Assembly (NCBI RefSeq): GCF_001411805.1 | Contig: NZ_CP007212.1 | Span: 2,046,001-2,110,000 of the forward strand | DNA length: 64,000 nucleotides | Direction: 5' to 3' | Source of the DNA: Burkholderia plantarii | Lineage (GTDB): Bacteria > Pseudomonadota > Gammaproteobacteria > Burkholderiales > Burkholderiaceae | Part shown: positions 42,658 to 52,320 of the stretch, in pieces | How the letters are laid out: every line of letters begins with the position of its first letter | Numbering within the stretch: position 1 is the first letter of the stretch | Translations under genes and position numbers: made by a program | Notes under the pieces: model-generated | Told to the model about the DNA's origin: nothing | Seen by the model: only the letters and a program-made list of their open reading frames with translations | Databases searched by the model: none

Positions 42658-43728
42658 TCAGTTGACTCCGGATATCGCGATCACGCTGGCGACCACGTTC
42701 CCCTGGCTGAAGGTCCACCACACCGGGAACGCGAGCGCGAGCTGCAGCCACGCGAACAGGCGATACACGCGCACGCGGCCGTAGCGGTCGCTCAACCACC
42801 CCGTCAGCGGCACGGTGCAGGAGCCCACGGTCGCCGCGCACACCAGCGCGAACGCGCCGATCGGCCCTTTCATCCCGATCACGCCCGCCAGATAGCTGAC
42901 GGCGAGCGCCTGATAGATCGACGAGCCGCCGTTCTCGGCCATCCGCAGGCCGATGCCGATCCGCAGCGCGGGCCGCGAATGTTGCAAGGCGCTCTTGAGC
43001 GGATTGGTCGCCAGCTGCGCGCGCTTTTCGAGCCGCACGAAGGTCGGCGACTCGTGCAGGCGAATCCGCATGTACAACCCGACCGCGACGATCACGGCGC
43101 TGAGCAGGAACGGCACGCGCCAGCTCCAGCCGTCCGTGACGTGGTCGAGATTCGCGAGCAGTCCGAAATAGACGGCCGCGGCCAGGACCGTGCCGAGCTG
43201 GATGCCGAGGAACGGCAGCGACGCATAGAGGCCGCGCTTGCCGGGCGGCGCGTATTCGGTCATCAGCACCGCGGCGCCGGCCTGCTCCGCTCCGGCGCCG
43301 AGCCCCTGCAGGATGCGCAGCATCACCAGCAGCGCGGGCGCCCAGTAGCCGGCCGTCTCGAAGGTCGGCAGCACGCCGATCAGCGTGCTCGCGACGCCCA
43401 TCAGCAACACCGTCGCGGTCAGCACGAACTTGCGGCCGAGCCGGTCGCCGAGCACGCCGAACACGCATCCGCCGAGCGGACGCACCGCGAAGCCGACGAA
43501 GTAGGTGCCGAAACTCGCGATCAGCCGCATCTGCGTGGTTTGCGACGGGAAGAACAGCGGCCCGAACACCAGGGCCGAGGCGAGCGTATACAACGCGAAA
43601 TCGTAGTATTCGAGCGCGCTGCCGAGCGAGCAGGTCCAGGCCGCGCGGTTCAGCTGCCGGGTATCGACGCCGCGGCGTGCGCCGCCCTCTGCATCGTGCC
43701 GCGCGGGCGGCGGGGGAATGCGATCCAT
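42658..43728 (-). pseudogene. MHS-family (metabolite:H+ symporter) transporter, 3' truncated
   Basis: 356 aa against about 430 for the family. The N-terminal part is perfect: SLGSALEYYDFALYTL, GTYFVGFAVRPLGGCVFG, GDRLGRK, then RILQGLGAGAEQAGA. About nine to ten membrane segments are visible. The sequence runs into VVASVIAISGVN and a stop exactly where relatives continue for about 70 residues through the last two helices. The start at 43728 has AGGAGACA upstream. The loss coincides with the island edge at about 42657, so the gene was cut by insertion or deletion. Likely non-functional. Confidence 0.8.
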
Positions 43729-44108
43729 CGTGGTTGTCTCCTGTCTCCTGCTTCCGTTCCTCAACCCGTTCGCGCGGCGCGCGGCGGGACGTCGGCCCGC
43801 TCATGCGGCGGGTGCTTTCGGGAATGCGAGGGCCGAGCGTGGAACCCGCCGCGGCGGCTGTCGCGGCGAGGCTCGTGTGATCGGCTGTCGGTATGTTGGG
43901 GCGCCTGTCGCGGGCCGCGCCAATAGTCTTTTTTGATTCGGTGATCACGACGGCTGATTACCGCACACGCCAGTAGCGGGTGTGGTCGCGATTGCATGCG
44001 GATCGCGATGCGGTGGGAACGGGGGCGAATGGATCAGCGCCCGGTGGGCGCCGCGATGGAGAGGATGACGGGGATTGAACGGGAACGGCCGGCGTACCGG
44101 CCATCGCG

Positions 44109-44990
44109 CTATGGCAGCGAATCGCAGGCGCCGGCGGTGTGTTCGACGTAGCGCTGCACGTTCTGGAGCATGGCGTCGCAAGCCGGGATCAGTTGCGCCT
44201 GCTGCTTGCGAATCGGATTGAACTCCCCTTTCAAGCCGCCGTTCTTGCGCAGAACGACCGCCGCGTACTCGGTGGCGAAGGCCGGACACGATTTGGTCAG
44301 GCGTTGCCAGTCCGCGCCGGGCCCGGTCCCCACCACGTCACTGGTGGCGTCCGGGCATTTCGGGTTCTGGCTCTTCCGGATCTTGCAGGACAGCTTGCCT
44401 TTGAACTGATCCAGCATGCAACCGTCCTGACTCGCCGTGTATTTCTGGAACAGCGTCTCGAGCGAGGGATCGGCTCGCCGCGCGCCGTAGGAGGTTTGGA
44501 ACAGTCCGGCTTCGGCGCTGCCGGGATCGTTGAAGCACTGGCTCACGTCGCGCCCTTCGCAATATTTTCCCGAACTCTCGCGCATACCCAGGCCGAGCAG
44601 CAGCAGATAGGTGTGCCGCAAGGTGTCCACGCCCGACTGTTCGTTGCGCATGCCGAGTTGCTTGAAGATGGCGTCGTAGGCGGCCAGCCCGTCGGTTTTC
44701 TCGTGCTCGAGCGAGGCGGCGCTGGATGCGACCACGACATCGGCGTTCGCCGGATGACAGACGGAACGCGCGAACACCAGCGACAGGCCGACGACGTAGG
44801 ACTTCGGGGCGAGGCCGCGATCGCGCCAGTCAATGCTTCGGCAGGATGACGCGGAGACGATGTTGGTGATCGCCGCGACAGAATCAGTGGGAGCGGCCAG
44901 CGCGCCGGCCTGAGCGCTCGCGGTGACCGAATAGATCTGCAGAAACGCGGCACCAAATGCGGTGACGGCCAGGCCATTGACTCGTTTCAC
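44109..44990 (-). CDS. exported lysozyme-like protein
   Basis: 293 aa. Signal peptide ending SVTASAQA-GA near residue 28. The central region has the lysozyme/transglycosylase pattern LLLLGLGMRESSGKYCEGRD with catalytic-type Glu in GMRESSG near residue 137, then AEAGLFQTSYGARR, which is the conserved AGLxQ strand. Eight or more cysteines suggest disulfides. It may be a secreted glycan hydrolase acting on bacterial or host walls. No neighbour in the same operon. Family call is by motif only. Confidence 0.65.
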   Translation of the reverse strand: MKRVNGLAVTAFGAAFLQIYSVTASAQAGALAAPTDSVAAITNIVSASSCRSIDWRDRGLAPKSYVVGLSLVFARSVCHPANADVVVASSAASLEHEKTDGLAAYDAIFKQLGMRNEQSGVDTLRHTYLLLLGLGMRESSGKYCEGRDVSQCFNDPGSAEAGLFQTSYGARRADPSLETLFQKYTASQDGCMLDQFKGKLSCKIRKSQNPKCPDATSDVVGTGPGADWQRLTKSCPAFATEYAAVVLRKNGGLKGEFNPIRKQQAQLIPACDAMLQNVQRYVEHTAGACDSLP

Positions 44991-45120
44991 GTTCCACCCC
45001 CTGTTTGTTCGTATCTTTTTTTCGACGGCCTGGATGTGTTTGCAAGATGAAATCTAGCAGAAATGATTGGGAAAGCAACGCCGTTCGCGCACTCCGATCC
45101 GATCCGGCGCCCGCCTCTCT

Positions 45121-45611
45121 TTACCGATGAATCCGCGCAACGCTCACGAGGCTCGACATCAGCGTCACCGCCGCCGCCAACCCGAAGGCCAGTCGCGTGA
45201 ACGCCGTGCCCGGCACGCCGGCGCCGCCCCCAGCGCGGCGCCCAGCGACTGCCCCATGGTCTTCGCGGTCGACGGCACGCCCGACGCAAACAACGAGCGC
45301 GCCTTCGGGACGTTGCCGAGCATTCCGCTGTTGTTCGGCGGCAGGAACAGGCCGTACCCGGTCCCGCACCGGCAGAGGCGCCACAACAGGATCGTGCCGA
45401 TCGACGCCGGCGAAGGCATGCAGGCACTCAGCGCGAGACCGGTGGCCATCACGATCACGCCCGCCGACGACGACAGCGTGCCATTGATGCGCCCCGCCAG
45501 CTTGCCGGCCAGCGGCGCGACCACCACCACCGCGAGCGGCCACGCCGTGAAGATGAAGGCCGACTCCAGCACGCCGTAGCCATAGGCCGACGGCGACCGT
45601 GGGGCCGTCAC
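45121..45611 (-). pseudogene. EmrB/QacA-type (DHA2) MFS transporter, C-terminal remnant
   Basis: Two minus-strand frames together read VLESAFIFTAWPLAVVVVAPLAG (in part), GYGLFLPPNNSGMLGNVPKARS, TMGQSLGAALG and, after a frameshift near 45210, TAFTRLAFGLAAAVTLMSSL to a stop. This is the last four helices of a 14-helix drug/H+ antiporter; the N-terminal two-thirds are missing. It sits next to cfa with no promoter of its own. Confidence 0.65.
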
Positions 45612-45698
45612 CGGCCGGGCTTTCGGTCGATCCCGGCCGGCGACATCGATGGCGCGCGGCGCGCCACCGTGATGCGCGCCTCGTGGCGCGCTTCCGGC

Positions 45699-46877
45699 CT
45701 ACGGCCGGTGATACCCGCCCACCACCCCGCGCGGCGACAGCACCCACTGCCACAGCTGGATCTCGCGCGCGCGAAAGCCGCCCGCGCACGACAGCAGGTA
45801 GTAGCGCCACATCCGGCGGAACGTCTCGCCCTTCTCGGCAGCGAAGCGCGGCCAGGCCGCGTCGAAGTTCCGGTACCAGGCCATCAACGTCCGGTCGTAG
45901 TCGGCGCCAAAGTTGTGAAGATCCTCGACCACGAACAGCCCTTCGAGCGCTTCCGTCACATGCGCGAGCGCCGGGATTTCGCCGTTCGGGAAAATGTAGC
46001 GGTCGATCCACGGATCGGGCGTGGTCTCGCGGCGGTTCTTGCCGATCGTGTGCAGCAGGAACAGCCCGTCGTCGGCGAGGCAGCGCTGCGCGACTTCCAT
46101 GTAGGTTCGATAGTTGCGCGCGCCGACGTGCTCGAACATGCCGACGCTGGCGATCCGGTCGAAGCGTTCGTCCACGTCGCGGTAGTCGGTCAGGCGAAAC
46201 TCGATCGGCAGGTGCGCATAGCGCTTCGCGCCCCAGGCCGCCTGCTCCTTCGAAATCGTCACGCCGACGCACGACACGCCGTAGCGCTCCGCCGCGTAAC
46301 CCATCAGGCTGCCCCAGCCGCAGCCGATGTCGAGCAGCCGCATGCCGGGCTTGAGCCCGAGTTTCCGGCAGATCAGGTCGAGCTTGTGCTCCTGGGCCTG
46401 ATCCAGCGTCGTCGCGCCGTCGCCCCAGTAGCCGCAGGTGTAGGTCATGCGCCGGTCGAGCATGGCCTCGTAGAACGCGTTGCCGATGTCGTAGTGCTGC
46501 TCGCCCACCTGCCACGCGCGGCGCGCGGTCTGGCGATTGGTCCAGCGTGCCCGCAGCGCCTGCCAGATCAGCCGCGTGCCATGCACCTGCTCGTCCACCC
46601 GCGCCATCAGGATGCGGCGGAACAGTTCGTCGAGCTGGTCGCACTCCCACTGCCCCTGCATGTAGGCTTCGCCGAAGCCGAGGTTGCCGTAGGCGAGCAC
46701 GCGCTCGGGTACCTTGGGGTCGAGAAGCCGGATGTCCCACGGGCGTGAACCGTCGAGACGGACGTCGGCGCGCGACAGCAGTTCCTCGACAAGCCGATAG
46801 GCGGCGGACGTATGCACCTCCGCCTGCACGGGTTCGACGCGATCTTCCGGTTGTGTGGCCACGGTCGCTGCCTCCAT
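45699..46877 (-). CDS. cfa: cyclopropane-fatty-acyl-phospholipid synthase
   Basis: 392 aa from ATG 46877. It adds a methylene from S-adenosylmethionine across the cis double bond of membrane lipid acyl chains, a stationary-phase and acid-stress response. N-terminal lipid-binding region, then the SAM-binding motif LLDIGCGWGSLMGYAAERYG near residues 177-196, VGVTISKEQ, and the lipid-site motifs HYDIGNAFY near 124-132 and YTCGYW near 143-148. C-terminal GFRAREIQLWQWVLS is typical. Frame is open upstream to 46982 but without a ribosome site. Confidence 0.95.
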   Translation of the reverse strand: MEAATVATQPEDRVEPVQAEVHTSAAYRLVEELLSRADVRLDGSRPWDIRLLDPKVPERVLAYGNLGFGEAYMQGQWECDQLDELFRRILMARVDEQVHGTRLIWQALRARWTNRQTARRAWQVGEQHYDIGNAFYEAMLDRRMTYTCGYWGDGATTLDQAQEHKLDLICRKLGLKPGMRLLDIGCGWGSLMGYAAERYGVSCVGVTISKEQAAWGAKRYAHLPIEFRLTDYRDVDERFDRIASVGMFEHVGARNYRTYMEVAQRCLADDGLFLLHTIGKNRRETTPDPWIDRYIFPNGEIPALAHVTEALEGLFVVEDLHNFGADYDRTLMAWYRNFDAAWPRFAAEKGETFRRMWRYYLLSCAGGFRAREIQLWQWVLSPRGVVGGYHRP

Positions 46878-47390
46878 TCTCAGGTTGGCCGAATTCGAAC
46901 ATCCATCGCTGCGCCCGATGCCGCGCTGCTCCGCATTCGTGCCGTCAGGACGGAAACGATACCATTGCGGAAAGCGGGCCATGGGCAGTCGTCACTTCCG
47001 GGGATCGACCCGGAGCGCGAAAATGAAAATACTACGTTCCGTTGCCTGCTGCATTGATTCGTGCGTGCGCAAAGACTTCTACGCCCGACGCAATAATCCT
47101 GCCGCCGCGCATTAATCTGCTTACGCAAAGCTGTCATTTTTGAAAGCCGCGAAGTGCTCGTGCGCTTTCGTTTTACCAGTCCCGTTTACCGGTCCCTATC
47201 GATTTCTTTTGATTGGCATTCGACAGTAACGCGGCGGCCCGGTACGGAGAGCAGCAACGAGGCGGATCGCGGGCGCGGCGCGTCGTGAGCGGACAGACGC
47301 GGGGCCGGAAAACCGGCCGGCAGGAATCGGGATGCAGGACGGGCCGGCTCAATCGCCAACGCCGTCACCAAGACAAACGTACCGCGCGCC
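46878..47390. other. intergenic, no gene seen
   Basis: 513 bp between cfa and an 85-aa gene, both leftward. It should hold the cfa promoter. AT-richer patches occur at 47015-47060 and 47105-47190. No conserved element recognised. Confidence 0.45.
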
Positions 47391-47648
47391 TCACACCGCC
47401 GGCGGGCTGCCGGAAGCCACCAGCGCCGTCAGCCGCGCGCGGTCGGCCGTGTAGTCCGCCGTATGGAACGCGGCCAGATCGGTGGCCAGCGCATCCCACA
47501 GCGAGAGCGCGCCAAGCGCCGCCCCGCGCGAGAGCGCCTGATCGATGGTGTCGTCGCCGGCATGATCGACGGCCGCGCGCTGGAGATAGTAGTGGATCTC
47601 CAGTTCGGCGCGCGCCGTGATATCGGCATAGGTCAAATGTTTGGGCAC
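47391..47648 (-). CDS. small hypothetical protein
   Basis: 85 aa from GTG 47648 with AGAAGGG about 8 bp upstream. Helical, acidic, soluble; begins PKHLTYADITARAELEIHYY and contains GALSLWDALATDL. No known domain recognised. It lies 133 bp downstream of the HPr-like gene in the same direction and may share its transcript. Confidence 0.55.
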   Translation of the reverse strand: MPKHLTYADITARAELEIHYYLQRAAVDHAGDDTIDQALSRGAALGALSLWDALATDLAAFHTADYTADRARLTALVASGSPPAV

Positions 47649-47781
47649 GGCAAAACCCTTCTGCTGCCGCCGCGCTTCCTGGAGAAACGAGCGGCGTGAC
47701 GTTCGATTGTCCCGGGCGCTGCCGGCAGGCCGTCGAACGGTTCCCTGAATCTTCTCGCTGGCGGCGCCGCACGGCGCCCGC

Positions 47782-48036
47782 TCAGTGTGCCTGCAGCAAC
47801 GATAGCAGGTCGCGTACCGCCGCTTCCTCGTCGTGCCCGTCCACCAGCAGTTGCACCAGCGAACCCGCGCGCAGGCGCGATGCCGCCGGAGCCTTCGCAT
47901 CGATCTCGCGGCCGTCCGCGATCAGCCGGATGTCGCTGCCGAAGCGCCGCGCGCATTCGGCGAGCGCCGCGCCGCAGGCGCCGGTTGCCGAGAAGTCCCG
48001 CGTCGTCGCGAGCCTCACCTCCACCCAAATTGCCAT
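47782..48036 (-). CDS. HPr-like protein lacking the phospho-histidine
   Basis: 84 aa, HPr size. The C-terminal two-thirds fit HPr: ARRFGSDIRLIADGREIDAK, the RLRAGSLVQLLVDGHDEEAA turn and final helix VRDLLSLL. The usual GLHARPA active site near residue 15 is replaced by RDFSATGAC, so His15 and its Arg are gone. It therefore cannot be a normal phosphocarrier. GGAG lies 7-8 bp before the ATG at 48036; the frame is open upstream to 48228 without signals. Divergent from yjdM. Confidence 0.6.
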   Translation of the reverse strand: MAIWVEVRLATTRDFSATGACGAALAECARRFGSDIRLIADGREIDAKAPAASRLRAGSLVQLLVDGHDEEAAVRDLLSLLQAH

Positions 48037-48254
48037 GACATCTCCGAGGGGCGCGAGCGGCACGAACGCCTGCCGCGCGCCTGCCGGTTCCTCCCCCGAC
48101 AAGCCCGGCGGGACATGCAAACCAGCGGGGAAAAACGGCAATGCCGACGTTATCTCGATATCATCATAGCATGTGTCGTGCATTATAATGAAACGCACAT
48201 TCACGTCGTGCCGCCCTCGCGCGGCCACCCCGCCACCCCTCGACCGGACCCCTC

Positions 48255-48599
48255 ATGTCAGCCCTGCCCGCATGCCCGCAATGCGCGATGAACAACACCT
48301 ATCCCGACGGCGAACTCGTCGTCTGCGCGGACTGCGGTCACGAGTGGTCGCCCGGGGCGAACGCCGACGAGCCGGCGGCGCCCGCCGAGGCGGTGGTGAA
48401 GGACGCGCACGGCAGCGTGCTCGCGAACGGCGATTCGGTGGTGCTGATCAAGGACCTGCGGGTCAAGGGCTCGTCGATCACGCTGAAGGTCGGCACGCGG
48501 ATCAAGGGCATTCGCCTCGCCAGCGGCGATCACGAAGTGGACTGCCGCACCGACGCCGGCAATTTCATGTTGAAGGCGTGCTACCTGCGCAAGGCCTGA
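48255..48599 (+). CDS. yjdM: YjdM/PhnA-type zinc-ribbon protein
   Basis: 114 aa. N-terminal zinc ribbon CPQCAMNNTY...CADCGHEW with cysteines at residues 8, 11, 24 and 27. The conserved C-terminal PhnA domain has VKDAHGSVLANGDSVVLIKD near 47-66, then LKVGTRIKGIRL and MLKACYLRKA at the end. Normal family length. Despite its old name it is not part of the phosphonate lyase pathway; role uncertain. Stands alone, followed by a methyltransferase-fold gene 24 bp on. Confidence 0.92.
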   Translation: MSALPACPQCAMNNTYPDGELVVCADCGHEWSPGANADEPAAPAEAVVKDAHGSVLANGDSVVLIKDLRVKGSSITLKVGTRIKGIRLASGDHEVDCRTDAGNFMLKACYLRKA

Positions 48600-48623
48600 C
48601 GCGGATCCTTTTTGGGGAGGACG

Positions 48624-49472
48624 ATGACGGATCGGAAGACGGCGTGGGACGCGTTCGCGGCGGTGTTCGCCGCGTCGCTTGGGGGCAGCAAGCCGATCGT
48701 GCTGGAGACGCGGCGCACGGTGTCGCTGCATTTCGATCTGTCGGCGGCGCAGAGCTTCATGTCGCTGACCGAACCCGAGCGGCTGGTGCTCGAGTACACG
48801 CGCAGCATGATGGGTTTCGTGCTGCTGGCGCCCGCGCCGGCGCATATCCTGATGATCGGGCTTGGCGGCGGTTCGCTGGCGAAGTACTGCCATCGGCACC
48901 TGCCCGCCGCCGCGATCACCGCGGTCGAGATCAATCCCGACGTGATCGCGCTGCGCGAACGCTTCCACCTGCCCGCCGACGGCGACCGCTTCGAGGTGAT
49001 CTGCGCGGACGGTGCCCACTACATGCGCCGCCCCGAGGTTTCGGCGGACGTGATCCTGCTCGACGCCTTCGAGGCGCAGGGCATGTCGCCCCAATGCGCG
49101 AGCCAGGCGTTTCTTGAAGCGTGCCGCGAACGGCTGCGCGAGCACGGCGTATTGGTGGCGAATTTCGTCGATGACGATCCGGGACTGCCGGTTTATCTGG
49201 GGCGCGTGGAAGCCGTGTTCGGCACGGCACGCTCGGTATTGATGTCGAATAACGGCGGCAATTGCATCGTGTTCGCGTGGAACGGCGTCAGTGCGCTGCC
49301 GCATGCCGCCGTGCTGTTCAAACGGGCCGGCGGTTTCGATTTCTCGGCGGCGCTCGACTTGCACGAACTGGCGGCCCGGATCAAGCGGGGCCAGCGTTTC
49401 GAGATCGGGCAACTGAAGTGGAGCGAGTGCGGTCGGCCCCACTGGAAAATCGAAAAAATAAACGCGGAATAA
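48624..49472 (+). CDS. spermidine-synthase-like aminopropyl/methyltransferase-fold protein
   Basis: 282 aa from ATG 48624, with GGGGAGG 5-11 bp upstream (TTG at 48612 lies in that site and is rejected). The Rossmann core is HILMIGLGGGSLAKYCHRHL near residues 73-92, ITAVEINPDVIALRE near 97-111, ICADGAHYM and DVILLDAFEAQGM near 142-154. This is the spermidine synthase fold of the SpeE-like group often annotated as spermine/spermidine synthase domain protein. The N-terminal beta domain is short, so true spermidine synthase activity is doubtful. Convergent with the RHH gene. Confidence 0.8.
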   Translation: MTDRKTAWDAFAAVFAASLGGSKPIVLETRRTVSLHFDLSAAQSFMSLTEPERLVLEYTRSMMGFVLLAPAPAHILMIGLGGGSLAKYCHRHLPAAAITAVEINPDVIALRERFHLPADGDRFEVICADGAHYMRRPEVSADVILLDAFEAQGMSPQCASQAFLEACRERLREHGVLVANFVDDDPGLPVYLGRVEAVFGTARSVLMSNNGGNCIVFAWNGVSALPHAAVLFKRAGGFDFSAALDLHELAARIKRGQRFEIGQLKWSECGRPHWKIEKINAE

Positions 49473-49484
49473 CGCGGCGCCCGA

Positions 49485-49682
49485 TTATTTGTCGCGTCGC
49501 GTGGCGCGTTCGGCGGCCATGCTCGCGGTTTCGTATTTCACGTCGTGCTGCGCCAGATACTCGCGGATCAATTGCCGGACGACCTGCGACGGCGTGATGT
49601 CCTGTTCTGCACAGAGCCTCTCGAATGCCGCCTTTTTCGCGGGGTCGATCAGGATGGTCAATCGTGCAGTCTTGGTTTCCAT
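49485..49682 (-). CDS. ribbon-helix-helix protein
   Basis: 65 aa. TKTARLTILIDPAKKAAFER then TPSQVVRQLIREYLA is the classical MetJ/Arc (CopG-like) fold: one beta-strand for DNA contact and two helices. No toxin gene adjoins, so it is probably a stand-alone regulator rather than an antitoxin. Its 3' end is 12 bp from the convergent gene. Confidence 0.78.
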   Translation of the reverse strand: METKTARLTILIDPAKKAAFERLCAEQDITPSQVVRQLIREYLAQHDVKYETASMAAERATRRDK

Positions 49683-49799
49683 TTGCAGGCAGAGGCCGGG
49701 TTGATATGTTAATCAGATTGTAATCGATTCATCGACCGGCACAGCCTAACCGAATGTCGGGCGTTCGTCTCGTGACGGCCGGTAGCGGCCCGCTCGCGG

Positions 49800-50873
49800 T
49801 CAGCGGCCGGTGCCTCGCGGCGGCGCTGTCGAGGCGCGCACCACGAGCCGCGGCTCGCCGGCCACGCGCATGAGCGGCGCGTCGTGCCTGTCGCCTTCCG
49901 CGCCCTGATCGCCATGACCACCCTGCCCCCCCGAACCGTTCAGGCCCACCAGCTCCGCGAGCAGCGCGACGGCCAGCGCGGCCGCCCCGGCGGTCGGCAC
50001 CGCGACGGTGGACAGCGCGGGACGCGACTGCGCGGCCAGCTGGATGTCGGTGATGCCGACCACCGACAGGTCGTGCGGCACGCGCAGGCCGGCGTCGGCC
50101 GCCGCGTGCATCGCGCCGAGCGCGGGCAGGTCGTTGGTGGCGAACAGCGCCGTGAGGTCCGGATGCGCGGCGAGCAGTTCGCGCGCGGCCGCGTAGCCGC
50201 CTTCGATCGTGTCGGGCGCATGGCGCACCGGCGCGCTCGCGCTGGCCAGGCCCGCCGCGTCGAGCGCGGCGACGAAGCCGTCGTAGCGCGCCGCATGGAT
50301 GCCCGACGCCTTGCTGCCGACCAGTGCGCCGATCCGGCGATGGCCGAGCGCGAGCAGATGCGCGGCCGCCAGTTCGCCCGCGAGGCGGAAGTCCACCGCG
50401 ACGCAAGGCAGCCCCGGCGGCAGCTCGGGCCGCTCCCACATGCACAGCACTACCGGCGTGCCGCGCGCCACGGTGGCGTGCAGGTCGTCGAGATCGAGAT
50501 TGGCGTTCATCACCAGCACGCCCTCCGACAGCGTGCCGGCGATCTGCTCCAGGTAGCCGCGGCCGATGGCGGGATCGTTCTCGGTGTTGCAGATGATCAG
50601 GTAGCGGCCGCTGCGGCGCAGCGCGTTCTCCACCGCTAGTGCGAACTCCGGATAGAACGGGTTGGCGATGCTCGATACCATCAACGCGATGGTCGGCGCC
50701 CGCCCTTCCGCGAGCGCGCGCGCGGCCAGGTGCGGCCGGTAGCCGAGCGCCTCGACGGCGGCCAGTACGCGTTCGCGCGTGAGCGCCCCGACCCGGCCGC
50801 GGTTGCGCAGCACGTTCGAGACGGTGGCGGGCGTCACGCCCGCGGCTTGGGCGACTTCGGCAAGCGTCGGCAT
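49800..50873 (-). CDS. LacI-family repressor of the oligosaccharide locus
   Basis: 357 aa. N-terminal helix-turn-helix TLAEVAQAAGVTPATVSNVLRN with hinge helix LAARALAEGR (residues 3-59), then a periplasmic-binding-like sensor domain (PTIALMVSSIANPFYPEFA near 60-78; VVGITDIQLAAQSRPALSTV near 272-291). The Gly-rich insertion GSGGQGGHGDQGAEGD near residue 315 is unusual. Divergent from the MalK-type ATPase gene; likely represses it and itself through the sites in 50873-51019. Confidence 0.92.
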   Translation of the reverse strand: MPTLAEVAQAAGVTPATVSNVLRNRGRVGALTRERVLAAVEALGYRPHLAARALAEGRAPTIALMVSSIANPFYPEFALAVENALRRSGRYLIICNTENDPAIGRGYLEQIAGTLSEGVLVMNANLDLDDLHATVARGTPVVLCMWERPELPPGLPCVAVDFRLAGELAAAHLLALGHRRIGALVGSKASGIHAARYDGFVAALDAAGLASASAPVRHAPDTIEGGYAAARELLAAHPDLTALFATNDLPALGAMHAAADAGLRVPHDLSVVGITDIQLAAQSRPALSTVAVPTAGAAALAVALLAELVGLNGSGGQGGHGDQGAEGDRHDAPLMRVAGEPRLVVRASTAPPRGTGR

Positions 50874-50903
50874 TGTCTCAATAGATGAAATCTTGTCTCA
50901 ATA
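50873..50903. promoter_or_regulatory. direct repeats over the LacI-type gene start
   Basis: TTGTCTCAATA occurs at 50873-50883, touching the start codon, and at 50893-50903, exactly 20 bp (two helical turns) apart on the same strand. This spacing suggests cooperative protein binding, possibly autoregulation. Confidence 0.45.
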
Positions 50904-51007
50904 TTTGCTGGCGGCGCCGGCCCGTTGCATGATGGGCCGATATCAGAAGGAAAAACGGAGACGACCTGCCCCGATCGCCACGGCGATCGTTTCTCGTGGC
51001 TCGCAGG

Positions 51008-51019
51008 TTAAGCGCTTAA
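51008..51019. promoter_or_regulatory. LacI-family operator palindrome
   Basis: TTAAGCGCTTAA is a perfect 12-bp palindrome with the central CG usual in LacI/GalR operators, 39 bp before the ATPase start and in the region between the divergent repressor and transport genes. Confidence 0.7.
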
Positions 51020-51057
51020 TCTCCGCGATTCTGCGATTAAAACATGGAGACGCAGCG

Positions 51058-52221
<1,164 letters not shown>

Positions 52222-52320
52222 GGCGGGCGCCCGATTCGTTCATCGACATTCACCGAAGCGCGCGCCCGCCGCCGGGCCGCCAAAACCCACGAGCCCCACC
52301 CAACGATCGAGGATCGACCG

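Noticed and set aside
49485..49682. RHH protein as antitoxin of a toxin-antitoxin pair
   Set aside because: No partner gene of toxin size next to it; neighbours are a spermidine-synthase-like gene and a LacI regulator.
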